Of a DNA stretch of 64,000 bases, positions 1 to 9,107 are shown piece after piece (position 1 is the first letter of the stretch; every line of letters starts with the position of its first letter). The DNA comes from Cryobacterium sinapicolor (lineage in GTDB: Bacteria > Actinomycetota > Actinomycetes > Actinomycetales > Microbacteriaceae). Made by a program: the position numbers and the translations under genes. A model generated the notes under the pieces. That model was not told the DNA's origin. It saw nothing but the letters and a program-made list of their open reading frames with translations, and made no database searches. The stretch covers positions 52,746 through 116,745 of the forward strand of contig NZ_SOGQ01000055.1 in the NCBI RefSeq assembly GCF_004403465.1, read 5' to 3'.

Positions 1-1172
1 ACTGCAGCCGGATCGACACCACCAATGTGGCTCCGGCCGGTGAGCCACTCGTCACCTGTGAAGCCGACGGCTCCATCAAATACATCCTCGGCCCGGTCGA
101 GGTCAGCGGCGAAAACGTCTCCGATGCGACCAACGGCCAGCAGACCACGCAGAGCGGGGCCACAACCGGCGAATGGGTTGTCAACATCACCTTCGACGGC
201 ACCGGCACCAAGGCCTTCGCCGACGTCAGCACACGGCTGAACGCCCTCACCGGAGCGCAGAACCAGTTCGCGATCGTGCTCGACGGCAACGTGATCTCCG
301 CCCCGCGCACCCTGGCGGCCATCACGGACGGCAACGCACAGATCAGCGGTGACTTCGACCAGGACTCGTCGAAAGCCCTCGCCGACCAGCTCAAGTTCGG
401 CGCCCTACCACTCAGCTTCGCCGTGCAGAGCCAGGACACCATCTCGGCGACGCTCGGGTCCAGTCAACTCACCGGTGGTCTGATCGCCGGTCTGATCGGA
501 CTCGTCCTGGTCGTGCTCTACTCCCTGATCCAGTACCGGCTGCTCGGCCTCGTCACGGTCGCGTCCCTCTCGGTTGCCGCGATCATCACCTACCTGCTGA
601 TCACGATCCTCTCCTGGCGTGAGGGCTACCGGCTCTCGCTCGCCGGTGTCGCGGGTCTTATCGTCGCGATCGGTATCACCGCGGACTCCTTCATCGTCTA
701 CTTCGAGCGGGTGCGCGACGAACTCCGGGACGGGCGCGGTCTCGAATCATCGGTCGAAGCAGGCTGGAAACGCGCCCTGCGCACCATCCTCGCCTCCGAC
801 GCGGTCAACATCCTGGCGGCCGGCGTCCTGTTCATAGTCGCCGTCGGCAACGTGAAGGGCTTCGCCCTCACCCTCGGGCTGACCACGCTCGTCGACGTGC
901 TCGTGGTGATGCTGTTCACCCACCCGATGCTCCAACTACTGGCGCGCACGAAGTTCTTCAGCGACGGCCACAGGCTCAGCGGCCTCGACCCGCGGGCGCT
1001 GGGTGCCACCTACCGCGGCCGGGCAAAATTCCGCCCCTCGGATGACCTCCCGTCCGCCAAACTGTCCTCGGCCAGCCGTGAGGCGGCCAAGCGTCAGACC
1101 ATCGCTGAGCGCAAGGCGTCAGAACTCGTCGGTTCCACAGCGGATCGATCGACCGACGGGAAGGATTCCTAA
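1..1172 (+). CDS. secD: Protein translocase subunit SecD (5' partial)
   Basis: Inner-membrane subunit of the SecDF complex, which uses proton motive force to pull preproteins through SecYEG. The reading frame is already open at base 3, so the N-terminus lies outside the window and about 390 C-terminal residues remain. Visible are the end of the large extracytoplasmic domain and then a cluster of membrane helices starting near base 460. The SecD/SecF signature (ADSFIVYFERVRDELRDGR region, about 678-735) lies within that cluster. The cytoplasmic tail is basic and Ser/Ala rich. The stop overlaps the secF start (TAATG), which indicates translational coupling. Identification is secure; only the start is unknown. 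Confidence 0.96.
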   Translation, partial: CSRIDTTNVAPAGEPLVTCEADGSIKYILGPVEVSGENVSDATNGQQTTQSGATTGEWVVNITFDGTGTKAFADVSTRLNALTGAQNQFAIVLDGNVISAPRTLAAITDGNAQISGDFDQDSSKALADQLKFGALPLSFAVQSQDTISATLGSSQLTGGLIAGLIGLVLVVLYSLIQYRLLGLVTVASLSVAAIITYLLITILSWREGYRLSLAGVAGLIVAIGITADSFIVYFERVRDELRDGRGLESSVEAGWKRALRTILASDAVNILAAGVLFIVAVGNVKGFALTLGLTTLVDVLVVMLFTHPMLQLLARTKFFSDGHRLSGLDPRALGATYRGRAKFRPSDDLPSAKLSSASREAAKRQTIAERKASELVGSTADRSTDGKDS

Positions 1173-2185
1173 TGGCCAGCTTCTCCCAGTTCGGCAACGA
1201 CCTGCACACCGGAAAGCGCTCATTCGACATCGTCGGGCGCCGCAAGACCTGGTACTTGGTCGCCGTGGTGGCGCTCTTCGTGGCCATCGTGGTTCCTCAG
1301 CTGCGCGGCGGCTTCGTCTTCGGCATCGAGTTCACGGGTGGCTCCGAGTTCGTGGTCTCCCAGGTCGCCGAACAGGATCAGGCAGTGGCCGCCGACGCCG
1401 TGACCGAGGTCGTGCCCCTGGCGGTTCCGAAGGTGTCCAGCGTCAGCACCACCGGTATCCGCGTGCAGACCGACCAGCTCACCAGCGACGAGACCCGAGA
1501 GATTCGCGCCGCCCTGGCCGATGCCTACGCCGTGCCGGTCGAACAGGTCACCGCATCCTTCATCGGCCCGGTCTGGGGCCAGGACATCACCGGTCAGGCT
1601 CTGCGCGGACTCATCATCTTCCTCGTGCTCGCCGCCATCGGCATGGCCCTGTACTTCCGCACCTGGAAGATGTCTCTCGCGGCCATGACCGCGCTGATGC
1701 ACGACCTCGTCATCACCGCCGGGATCTACGGAATCACCGGATTCGAGATCACCCCCGCAGCCGTGATCGGATTCCTCACGATCCTCGGCTACTCGCTTTA
1801 CGACACGGTCGTGGTTTTCGACAAGATTCGGGAGAACACCTCGGAGCCCGGCGCGGAGACGCGCACGTTCGCCGAGTCGGTGAACCTGGCCGTGAACCAA
1901 ACCCTGGTGCGCTCGATCAACACTTCGGTCGTCGCCGTGCTGCCGGTCGCGTCGATCCTCTTCATCGGAACCCTTGTGCTCGGTGCCGGCACCCTGCGGG
2001 ACATCTCGCTGGCACTCCTGATCGGCATCATCGCCGGCGCCTACTCGACAATCTTCATCGCGTCCCCCCTGTACGCCCAGATCCGCTCCGCGGAGCCGGC
2101 TGTGCGGAAGTCCGACCAGAAGGTTCTCGCCCTGCGGGCCAAGGCCGGACCCGCTCCCAGGGTGGCGGAGGAAGTCCGCGCCTAG
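1172..2185 (+). CDS. secF: Protein translocase subunit SecF
   Basis: Partner of SecD in the accessory Sec translocase complex. The 337-residue protein has an N-terminal membrane helix (about residues 25-45), the FTGGSEF motif that follows it, an extracytoplasmic domain, and five C-terminal helices. The family signature YDTVVVFDKIREN lies near residues 210-222. Length is normal for actinobacterial SecF. The ATG at 1172 shares a base with the secD stop, so the pair is almost certainly one transcript. A GC-rich hairpin lies downstream at 2231-2264, before rel. Confidence 0.97.
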   Translation: MASFSQFGNDLHTGKRSFDIVGRRKTWYLVAVVALFVAIVVPQLRGGFVFGIEFTGGSEFVVSQVAEQDQAVAADAVTEVVPLAVPKVSSVSTTGIRVQTDQLTSDETREIRAALADAYAVPVEQVTASFIGPVWGQDITGQALRGLIIFLVLAAIGMALYFRTWKMSLAAMTALMHDLVITAGIYGITGFEITPAAVIGFLTILGYSLYDTVVVFDKIRENTSEPGAETRTFAESVNLAVNQTLVRSINTSVVAVLPVASILFIGTLVLGAGTLRDISLALLIGIIAGAYSTIFIASPLYAQIRSAEPAVRKSDQKVLALRAKAGPAPRVAEEVRA

Positions 2186-2230
2186 GTGCACGGCCTGGAC
2201 GGCAGATAGGCACGGGCAGGGCGGCCCGCA

Positions 2231-2264
2231 CCCGAGCCGGAAGTGGTATCCGATTCGGCTCGGG
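2231..2264. terminator. Hairpin between secF and rel
   Basis: CCCGAGCCGGA (2231-2241) can pair with TTCGGCTCGGG (2254-2264), with one G-T wobble and a 12-base loop. No U-tract follows on the plus strand, so it may be a weak secDF terminator or a structure in the rel leader. The stem is seen directly; the role is inference. Confidence 0.45.
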
Positions 2265-2301
2265 AGCGGTGATAATTGATCAAATGGATGGAGGTGGCCA
2301 G

Positions 2302-4575
2302 ATGACCGAACTGACAACTCCTCCTGCCTCCCCGACACCGCTGCCGCCGGCTTCCCTCCGACGCCTGGTGCCACGGATCTTCTCCCGGGCCCAGCCCGTC
2401 GGCGCGGTCGACACGCTTCTGAAGACCGTGCGGATGCACCATCCCAAGGTGGATCTGTCGATCATCGAACGGGCCTACGTCACCGCGGAGCAGGCGCACG
2501 AAGGTCAGTTCCGCCGCAGCGGGGAGCCCTACATCACGCATCCGGTCGCGGTCGCGCAGATCCTGGCCGACCTGGGCATCGGACCCAAAACCGTCTCGGC
2601 TGCCCTGCTGCACGACACCGTGGAAGACACCGAGTACACGCTCGACCAACTGCGGACCGACTACGGCGACGAGATCACCATGCTGGTCGACGGCGTCACC
2701 AAGCTGGACAAGGTCAAGTACGGCGACAGCACCCAGGCCGAGACCGTGCGCAAGATGATCGTGGCCATGTCCAAGGACATCCGGGTACTGATCATCAAGC
2801 TCGCCGACCGGCTTCACAACGCGCGCACCTGGGGCTTCGTTCCCGCCGAGTCCGCGGTGCGGAAGGCCACCGAGACCCTGGAGATCTACGCGCCACTGGC
2901 ACATCGGCTCGGCATCCAGACAATCAAGTGGGAACTCGAAGACCTCTCCTTCGCGGTGCTGTACCCCAAGCTGTACGCCGAGATCGACAGCCTCGTCAAG
3001 CAGCGCACCCCGCAGCGCGAAGAGTTCGTCCAGCACGTCATTGACTCGATCGTCGACGATCTGAAGGCCGCCCGCATCCGAGGCAAGGTCGCCGGCCGGC
3101 CCAAGCAGTACTACTCGATCTACCAGAAGATGGTCGTGCGCGGCCGGGAGTTCGACGACATCTACGATCTCGTCGGCATCCGGGTGCTCGTCAACTCGGT
3201 GCGGGACTGCTACGCGGTCCTCGGCGCTATCCATGCCCGCTGGACGCCCCTGCCCGGCCGGTTCAAGGACTACATCGCCACTCCCAAATTCAATCTGTAT
3301 CAGTCCCTGCACACCACGGTCCTCGGTCCGAGCGGCCGCGCCGTGGAAATCCAGATCCGAACCCAGGAGATGCACCAGCGCGCCGAATTCGGCGTGGCCT
3401 CGCACTGGAAGTACAAGGAACAGGTCAACGGCAAGAGTTCCGGGCCCGGCCCGCAGAGCGACACCGACATGGCCTGGCTCGCCCACATCTCCGACTGGCA
3501 GGCCGAAACGGCCGATCCGGGGGAGTTCCTCGACTCGTTGCGCTATGAGATCGGCGCCAAAGAGGTCTACGTCTTCACCCCCAAGGGCCGGGTCATCGGC
3601 CTGCCGGCCGACGCCACCCCCGTCGACTTCGCCTATGCCGTGCACACCGAGGTTGGCCATCGCACCATGGGCGCCAAAGTCAACGGACGTCTTGTCCCCC
3701 TGGAAAGCCCGCTCGTCACCGGAGACGTCGTCGAGGTCTTCACCTCCAAGAATCCCGACTCGGGGCCCAGCAAGGACTGGCTGAACTTCGTCAAGAGCCC
3801 GCGTGCCCGCAACAAGATCCGACAGTGGTTCACCAAGGAGCGCCGCGACGAGGCGATCGAGCAGGGTCGGGACGCCATCGCGCGTGCCATGCGCAAGCAG
3901 AACCTGCCGCTGCAGAAGCTGATGAACCAGGACTCGTTCGCCGAGGTTGCCGCGGTGATGAAGTACGAGGACGTCTCCGCCCTGTACGCGGCCGTCGGCG
4001 AGGGGCATGTGTCGACCCAGTCGGTGCTGGAGAAGGTCGTCGCCACCCTGCAGAGCGTCGAGGAAAGCGACGCCACGGATCTGCCGTTCGCTCCACACGG
4101 CCGCACCCAGACGCTCCGCAACAGCGATTCGGGTATCCTTGTGCGCGGCGCCCCCGACATCCTGGTGAAACTGGCCCGCTGCTGCACGCCCGTTCCGGGC
4201 GACAAGGTAGTGGGGTTCATCACGCGCGGCGCCGGGGTTTCGGTGCACCAGGCATCCTGTCGCAACGTGCAGTCCCTGCTCAAGGAACCTGAGCGCATGA
4301 TCGACGTCGACTGGGCGCCGACCTCCAAGAGCCTCTTCCTGGTACAGATCCAGATCGAGGCGCTCGACCGCTCCGGGCTGCTCTCCGACGTCACCCGGGT
4401 CCTGTCCGAGCATCACGTCAACATCCTCTCGGCGACCGTGCATACCTCCAGCGATCGACTCGCGATCAGCCGTTTCGTCTTCGAAATGGGCGACACCACC
4501 CACCTGGACCGCGTGCTCAACGCCGTGCGCCGCATCGACGCCGTCTATGACGTGTACCGCGTCAACGAGGGCTGA
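2302..4575 (+). CDS. relA: Bifunctional (p)ppGpp synthetase/hydrolase Rel
   Basis: Long RelA/SpoT homologue that makes and degrades the stringent-response alarmone. The 757-residue protein has the family's domain order. An HD hydrolase domain carries HDTVED at residues 104-109. The synthetase domain includes RPKQYYSIYQKM (266-277) and EFDDIYDLVGIRVLV just after it. A TGS domain follows (EVYVFTPKGRVIGLP, near 420), and a C-terminal ACT domain ends the protein. The start at 2302 is preceded by GGAGG at 2289-2293. An in-frame ATG at 2284 lies 7 bases after a GATAAT hexamer and is an alternative leaderless start. The intact HD motif argues for hydrolase activity, as expected for the single Rel of actinobacteria. 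Confidence 0.96.
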   Translation: MTELTTPPASPTPLPPASLRRLVPRIFSRAQPVGAVDTLLKTVRMHHPKVDLSIIERAYVTAEQAHEGQFRRSGEPYITHPVAVAQILADLGIGPKTVSAALLHDTVEDTEYTLDQLRTDYGDEITMLVDGVTKLDKVKYGDSTQAETVRKMIVAMSKDIRVLIIKLADRLHNARTWGFVPAESAVRKATETLEIYAPLAHRLGIQTIKWELEDLSFAVLYPKLYAEIDSLVKQRTPQREEFVQHVIDSIVDDLKAARIRGKVAGRPKQYYSIYQKMVVRGREFDDIYDLVGIRVLVNSVRDCYAVLGAIHARWTPLPGRFKDYIATPKFNLYQSLHTTVLGPSGRAVEIQIRTQEMHQRAEFGVASHWKYKEQVNGKSSGPGPQSDTDMAWLAHISDWQAETADPGEFLDSLRYEIGAKEVYVFTPKGRVIGLPADATPVDFAYAVHTEVGHRTMGAKVNGRLVPLESPLVTGDVVEVFTSKNPDSGPSKDWLNFVKSPRARNKIRQWFTKERRDEAIEQGRDAIARAMRKQNLPLQKLMNQDSFAEVAAVMKYEDVSALYAAVGEGHVSTQSVLEKVVATLQSVEESDATDLPFAPHGRTQTLRNSDSGILVRGAPDILVKLARCCTPVPGDKVVGFITRGAGVSVHQASCRNVQSLLKEPERMIDVDWAPTSKSLFLVQIQIEALDRSGLLSDVTRVLSEHHVNILSATVHTSSDRLAISRFVFEMGDTTHLDRVLNAVRRIDAVYDVYRVNEG

Positions 4576-4585
4576 GCGGGAGGCT

Positions 4586-5164
4586 TCAGTCCGGGCACGG
4601 ATGCTCATCGAGGTACCGTTGCACCTCCCGCAGGCGGGTGAGGGTCTTAGCCTTGAACGGCTGGTTCGGGGCCAGGCACAGGCGCTGGGCGGGCTCGACG
4701 CTGGTGCACCCGGCCAGCCGCAGCAGGGCGGCGATGAGCGGAACCCGGGCGTCGTCGGCGGTCTCCCCGGGGCAGCGGGCGAGGTCGATGGCAGTGCGCA
4801 GGGGGAGTGTGACCCGGAGGTCGGAGATGGTCTGCAACTGGTCCGCGGGAGCGCGGACCTCTCGGATCTGCAGCCGGGGTGAGGGCACCAGCTTCATCCG
4901 GGCGGACGTCTGCACGCAGAAGTGGTGACGGCGGGGCTCCGGGGCCAAACCGTAGATCCAGGCAGCGGTCAGTCGTTCCGCGATGGCCCGCGACGACCTG
5001 ATCAGCAAGCCGACGGCACGGGCGCGCCCGGCCGGGTCGTCGACTACGTCAACCGGGCACCAGAAGTCGCCCAGCGGGAAGAGTTCCCCGTCAAGACGGG
5101 CCCCGCACAGTTCCGCGAGCGGCAGGTCGCGGGCCGAGAGCACTGCAGGAAGGCGTGAGTTCAT
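4586..5164 (-). CDS. AbiEi-like antitoxin-family protein, orphan
   Basis: 192-residue soluble protein of unproven function. The segment LPLRTAIDLARCPGETADDAR resembles the PLRTAxDLAR stretch common in actinobacterial AbiEi-type (type IV antitoxin) proteins and their endonuclease-fold relatives; this is recognition from memory, not a search. I chose the ATG at 5164 (MNSRLPAVLSARDLPLAEL). The frame stays open upstream only through the terminator hairpin of the next gene. No AbiEii-like nucleotidyltransferase toxin is adjacent: rel converges from one side, and the DUF349 gene lies upstream on the same strand. Only 10 bases separate its stop from the convergent rel stop. Confidence 0.7.
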   Translation of the reverse strand: MNSRLPAVLSARDLPLAELCGARLDGELFPLGDFWCPVDVVDDPAGRARAVGLLIRSSRAIAERLTAAWIYGLAPEPRRHHFCVQTSARMKLVPSPRLQIREVRAPADQLQTISDLRVTLPLRTAIDLARCPGETADDARVPLIAALLRLAGCTSVEPAQRLCLAPNQPFKAKTLTRLREVQRYLDEHPCPD

Positions 5165-5201
5165 CGACCAAGCGTGCGACCCGGTGCGCACCCGCCCCAC
5201 G

Positions 5202-5232
5202 AAAAACGGGGATCTGTGGACAGATCCCCGTT
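5202..5232 (-). terminator. Rho-independent terminator of the DUF349 gene
   Basis: A perfect 12-bp stem (5205-5216 with 5221-5232) and 4-base loop, followed on the minus strand by a run of five T (bases 5202-5206). It sits 22 bases past the DUF349 stop and upstream of the AbiEi-like start, separating those two minus-strand genes. Confidence 0.85.
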
Positions 5233-5253
5233 CGTCGTGCTGTGGACGGCGCT

Positions 5254-6486
5254 TTACTGGCCGATGGCCTTCAGCCACGCCTTGCGGGTCTCGAGAGCCT
5301 CCGTGGCTTCCGTGATCGCCGCTGCGTCCCCACCAGCCTGCGCGACGGCCAGCTCGGCCTCAAGCTTGGCAATGGCATCGTGCAGCTGGCCGGCCAGACC
5401 CTCGGCGCGCGCCTTGGTCTCCGGGTTGTTGCGCTTCCAGTGGTCGTCGTCGAGCTTGCGCACGGCAGCCTCGACCTTGCGCATGCGGTCCTCGACGGAC
5501 TTGACCGAGTCGCGCGGCACCTTGCCGATGTCGTCCCACCGGCGCTGGATGGAACTCAGCGCGGCGCGCGCCTTGGCCCGGTCCGTCTCCGTCAGCAGAA
5601 GTTCGGCCTCGGTGAGGAGCTCGAGCTTCAGAGTCAGGTTGCCTGCGAACTCCTCGTCGTCGTGCGCGTCGATTTCAGACTTGACCGAGTAGAGCACGTC
5701 GCCGGCCGCTTTGAACTTGGCCCACATCGCGTCGTCCTGCTTCTTTCCGCTGCGGCCCGCGAGCTTCCACTCGTCGAGGAGGTTGCGGTAGGCCGGGATA
5801 CCATCGGCGCCCTTAGGTGCGAGGGCCTCGGCCTGCTCGATCAGGTGCTGCTTGCGGTTGCGAACGTCCTTGTGGGCGCTGTCCAGCTCGGCGAAGAACG
5901 CCTTGCGGTTCTGCTCGATCGTGGTTCGGGCCGCACGGAACCGCTTCCACAGGTCGTTCGCCTCACCCTTGGGGATACGCGGGGCGTCGTGCTGGTGGGC
6001 CTGCCACTTCGCGAACAACGCTTCGAGTGCGGCGCTGGTCTGCTTCCACTGCGTCTTGGCCGGGTCTTCGGCGGCGAGAGCCTCGGCCTCGGCGACGATC
6101 GCGGCACGCTCGGCGACGGCGGCGGTCGCTGCGGCCTTCGCGTCGGCACCCTGCTGTTCGGTGAGCTCCGTCACTGCGCCGCCGAGGGCACCCAGGCGAG
6201 CGGCCAGCGCTGCCAGGTTGCCGACCGCGTTCGCGTTCGCCACGGTCTCCGTCAGGTGCTTGACGGATTTCGCGATGTCGGCGGCAGGTGCGCCACCCTT
6301 GGCGCGCTGCTCGAGAAGCGTGACCTGGCCGTTGAGCTCAACGTATTTACGTTCGAAGTAGGCAAGTGCCTCTTCCGGCGTCGCGTCGGGGTACTGTCCG
6401 ACGGCGCGTTCGCCTGTTGCTTCGCGCACGTAAACCGTGCCGGTTTCGTCTACGCGACCCCATGGTTGCTGATCTGTCGTAGTCAA
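5254..6486 (-). CDS. DUF349 domain-containing coiled-coil protein
   Basis: About 410 residues, highly charged and Ala/Glu/Lys rich with no membrane segment. Long helical stretches are predicted from the sequence, with repeated units like KTQWKQTSAALEALFAKWQ and RSSIQRRWDDIGKVPRDS that are typical of DUF349 proteins. The cellular role of the family is unknown to me. The N-terminus reads TTTDQQPWGRVDETGTVYV. A TTG at 6486 sits 8 bases after AAGG and fits best; a GTG at 6495 overlaps that ribosome binding site and is the alternative. It ends 22 bases before a strong terminator. It appears to be a single-gene unit, with no partner that suggests a pathway. Confidence 0.87.
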   Translation of the reverse strand: MTTTDQQPWGRVDETGTVYVREATGERAVGQYPDATPEEALAYFERKYVELNGQVTLLEQRAKGGAPAADIAKSVKHLTETVANANAVGNLAALAARLGALGGAVTELTEQQGADAKAAATAAVAERAAIVAEAEALAAEDPAKTQWKQTSAALEALFAKWQAHQHDAPRIPKGEANDLWKRFRAARTTIEQNRKAFFAELDSAHKDVRNRKQHLIEQAEALAPKGADGIPAYRNLLDEWKLAGRSGKKQDDAMWAKFKAAGDVLYSVKSEIDAHDDEEFAGNLTLKLELLTEAELLLTETDRAKARAALSSIQRRWDDIGKVPRDSVKSVEDRMRKVEAAVRKLDDDHWKRNNPETKARAEGLAGQLHDAIAKLEAELAVAQAGGDAAAITEATEALETRKAWLKAIGQ

Positions 6487-6575
6487 GAGCCTCACCTTAT
6501 TGATGTCGTTGTGTGCTCACAAGTGAGCCAATACCCGGTCAAGCCTATTGCAAGCCCGCGCGCTGTTTGTCTGTT

Positions 6576-7376
6576 CTACTGAACTGATACCTGAGTGATG
6601 CTGGTCGGAACCTGCGGGGTGCCGTCCGAAGAGCCGTCGGCAACGCCGGCATCCGTGATCTTGGCCTTGATATCGTCCAGTCCATCGGTCACCCGGCCGA
6701 GGACCGTGTAGCCGCCCACCGCGTCCGCGGGGATGGTCGTGTCCTCGTAGACGATGAAGAACTGGCTGCCCATACTGTAGGCGTTTCCGCCCTGTCGGGC
6801 CATGGCCAGGGTGCCGGCCGGGTACACGTCGCCCTCGGGGGCGTTCTCGATCGGACCATAGCTGTAGCCGGGGCCACCTGACCCCGTTCCGTCCGGGTCA
6901 CCGCACTGCAGTACGAAGAAACCGCCGTCGGTGAGCCGGTGACAGGTCACGTCCTGGTAGAAACCGGTGTTGATCAGGTCGATGGTTGAGGACACCGCCT
7001 GAGGGGCGAGGGCTCCGTCCAGCTCGATCTCGAGGGGGATGTCGTTGAGGGCGAGGGTGCCTGTCCAGGCGCGGTCCTCCGCCAGGGTGCTGGACGGCAC
7101 GTCGCCGGTGTTCCCGTCATCCGCCGGTGCGGCGGACGCGCTGGGGGAGTCGGAGGCTGCGGCGGAGGGAGCCGTGTCGCCGGGGCCCTCGGCGAAGAAC
7201 AGAACCTGGGCGCCGACGGCCAGGGCCACAACCGCGACCACACCGACGCCGGCGATGAGGTTGTCCCGGCGGCGCCGTGTCACCTGCTGCGCATTCACCG
7301 CGCGCCGAGCCTGGAAGGCGCGCACTCGCACCCGACCCTCCCGGGCCTCACGTTCTTGCTTCTTGTTCGGTACCAC
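6576..7376 (-). CDS. Membrane-anchored cyclophilin-type peptidyl-prolyl isomerase
   Basis: Catalyses cis-trans isomerisation of prolyl bonds, probably outside the membrane. The 266-residue protein has a basic N-terminal segment (residues 1-39), a single membrane anchor (about 40-61) and a Ser/Ala/Asp-rich linker. The cyclophilin domain runs to the end, with FFVLQCGDPDGTGSGGPGY and SMGSQFFIVYED visible. The Gln-containing core motif GSQFFI is retained; the common FHRVI motif is replaced by TCHRLTDGGFFV, as in many actinobacterial members. The GTG start at 7374-7376 follows GGAGG by 7 bases. An upstream frame extension has no ribosome binding site. Confidence 0.93.
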   Translation of the reverse strand: MVPNKKQEREAREGRVRVRAFQARRAVNAQQVTRRRRDNLIAGVGVVAVVALAVGAQVLFFAEGPGDTAPSAAASDSPSASAAPADDGNTGDVPSSTLAEDRAWTGTLALNDIPLEIELDGALAPQAVSSTIDLINTGFYQDVTCHRLTDGGFFVLQCGDPDGTGSGGPGYSYGPIENAPEGDVYPAGTLAMARQGGNAYSMGSQFFIVYEDTTIPADAVGGYTVLGRVTDGLDDIKAKITDAGVADGSSDGTPQVPTSITQVSVQ

Positions 7377-7539
7377 GTCGTAGCCTCCAGGCTGCCTCCG
7401 GAAGAGGCCCGATCGAGCAGTGACGGCTCCGGCGTCTAGCGCCTGAACCACGTTGAACTCTACGCAACCCGGGGAGGGCAGACAAACATCCGCTCCGAGC
7501 AGCGCCGGATTCAGGATCGGCCCGGTCACCGGCACAAAC

Positions 7540-7552
7540 TACGCTGGTTCCA
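7540..7552 (+). promoter_or_regulatory. Candidate -10 box for a leaderless rarA mRNA
   Basis: TACGCT (7540-7545) lies exactly six bases before the rarA ATG, which would put the transcription start on the A of the start codon. No ribosome binding site precedes rarA. The same spacing recurs at aroQ, rpe and hisE. No convincing -35 box is seen. Confidence 0.45.
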
Positions 7553-8892
7553 TGGTGGATTCACAACCGGGACTGCGCAGCGGCGCCACACCCCTTGCCG
7601 TGCGGATGCGCCCGACGAGCCTCGAGGAGGTCGCCGGCCAGAAGCACCTGCTCACACCCGGCTCCCCGCTGGTCAGCCTGGCCAGTGACAAGACGGGGGA
7701 GCAGGGCGCAGTCTCCGTCATCCTGTGGGGCCCGCCCGGAACCGGTAAGACCACCCTGGCTCAGGCCATCGCGCGCAGCTCGGGGCGACGGTTCGTCGAA
7801 CTGTCCGCCGTGTCGGCCGGCGTGCGGGATGTGCGCCAGGTGATGGAGGAGGCACGCACGAGCCGGGACCTCTACGGACTCTCCACCGTGCTGTTCCTCG
7901 ACGAGATCCACCGGTTCAGCAAGGCCCAGCAGGACGCCCTCCTCCCCGGGGTGGAGAACGGGGTCATCATCCTCGTGGCCGCCACCACCGAGAACCCCTC
8001 GTTCTCCGTCATCTCGCCGCTGCTGTCGCGTTCCCTGTTGCTGACCCTCGAGACGCTGAGCGACGACGATCTCGGCATCGTCGTCGACCGGGCCGTCGTC
8101 GACCCCCGCGGCCTGGCCGACCGATTCGTGCTCGACGCCGAGGCCCGGGCCGCGATCATCCGTCTCGCGTCGGGTGACGCCCGGCGGGCGCTGACTGCCC
8201 TGGAAGCCGGTTCGGTGGCCGCGGCGTCCTCCGTCGACGCGGAGTCTGCCGCCAAGCCGGTCATCACGACCGAGATCGTCGCCCTCGCCGTGGACCGTGC
8301 GCTGCTGCGCTACGACCGCAACGGCGATGAGCACTACGACGTCATCAGCGCCTTCATCAAATCGGTGCGCGGTTCGGACGTCGACGCGTCCCTGCACTAT
8401 CTCGCGCGCATGATCGAGGCCGGCGAAGATCCCCGGTTCATCTGCCGCCGCATCATCGTGCTGGCCTCGGAGGACATCGGCATGGCCGACCCGCAGGCAC
8501 TGCTGATCGCCATCGCGGCAGCGGACGCCGTGCAGTACATCGGCATGCCCGAGGGGCGTATCCCGCTCGCGCAGGCCGTCGTGCATCTCGCGACCGCACC
8601 CAAGTCCAATGCCGCCTATCTGGCCTTGGATGCGGCCATCGCCGATGTGCGCAGCGGCAAGACCGGCCGGGTACCCAAACCCTTGCGGGATGCCCACTAT
8701 CCGGGCGCCAAACGCCTCGGCCACGGCAAGGGCTACAAGTACCCCCACGACGACGCCCTCGGCGTGCTCGCCCAGCAGTACCCGCCGGACGAGCTCACCG
8801 AGGTGCGCTACTACGAGCCGACCGAGCATGGGCACGAGCGCGAGGTGTCGGCCCGCCTCGCCAAGCTACGGAAGATCATCCGTGCCCGGTAG
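7552..8892 (+). CDS. rarA: Replication-associated recombination protein A (MgsA-like AAA+ ATPase)
   Basis: AAA+ ATPase related to clamp loaders and RuvB that acts at stalled replication forks. The 446-residue protein has Walker A GPPGTGKT (60-67), Walker [11 protein letters not shown] (113-122), a sensor region with [11 protein letters not shown], and the C-terminal MgsA domain ending near [14 protein letters not shown]. Both the motifs and the length match the family. The ATG at 7552 is chosen because the matching domain starts directly after it. The upstream in-frame extension overlaps the divergent cyclophilin gene. Confidence 0.95.
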   Translation: MVDSQPGLRSGATPLAVRMRPTSLEEVAGQKHLLTPGSPLVSLASDKTGEQGAVSVILWGPPGTGKTTLAQAIARSSGRRFVELSAVSAGVRDVRQVMEEARTSRDLYGLSTVLFLDEIHRFSKAQQDALLPGVENGVIILVAATTENPSFSVISPLLSRSLLLTLETLSDDDLGIVVDRAVVDPRGLADRFVLDAEARAAIIRLASGDARRALTALEAGSVAAASSVDAESAAKPVITTEIVALAVDRALLRYDRNGDEHYDVISAFIKSVRGSDVDASLHYLARMIEAGEDPRFICRRIIVLASEDIGMADPQALLIAIAAADAVQYIGMPEGRIPLAQAVVHLATAPKSNAAYLALDAAIADVRSGKTGRVPKPLRDAHYPGAKRLGHGKGYKYPHDDALGVLAQQYPPDELTEVRYYEPTEHGHEREVSARLAKLRKIIRAR

Positions 8893-9107
8893 GCGGCCCG
8901 AGCGTGACGCTGTGCTAGCCTGAATTGTGCCTACAACTGGAATCGGCATGCGGCTGCGTCCGATTTCAGTCTGGATGGGTTTCGCTCTGTAGCCGGGCGT
9001 CCCGTGGCACCACCCCTCTGAACTCCCATGACGCCGTGCCTGTGCGGTCAGACTCGCCGGCCCGCGCCCTGGTTTCCCCTTGTTTGCAGTTCCATCGAAA
9101 GGACACC
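8893..9107 (+). promoter_or_regulatory. Long 5' leader of rpsD
   Basis: 215 bases without a convincing gene separate rarA from rpsD. A TAGCCT hexamer at 8916-8921 could be a -10 box, giving a leader of about 180 nucleotides. Ribosomal protein S4 often autoregulates translation through its own leader in other bacteria. No recognised S4-binding motif can be confirmed by eye. Confidence 0.35.

Noticed and set aside
1003..2301. Extension of rel upstream across secF
   Set aside because: The open frame upstream of 2284 runs antiparallel in sense to nothing conserved and overlaps all of secF; a ribosome binding site marks the start at 2302.
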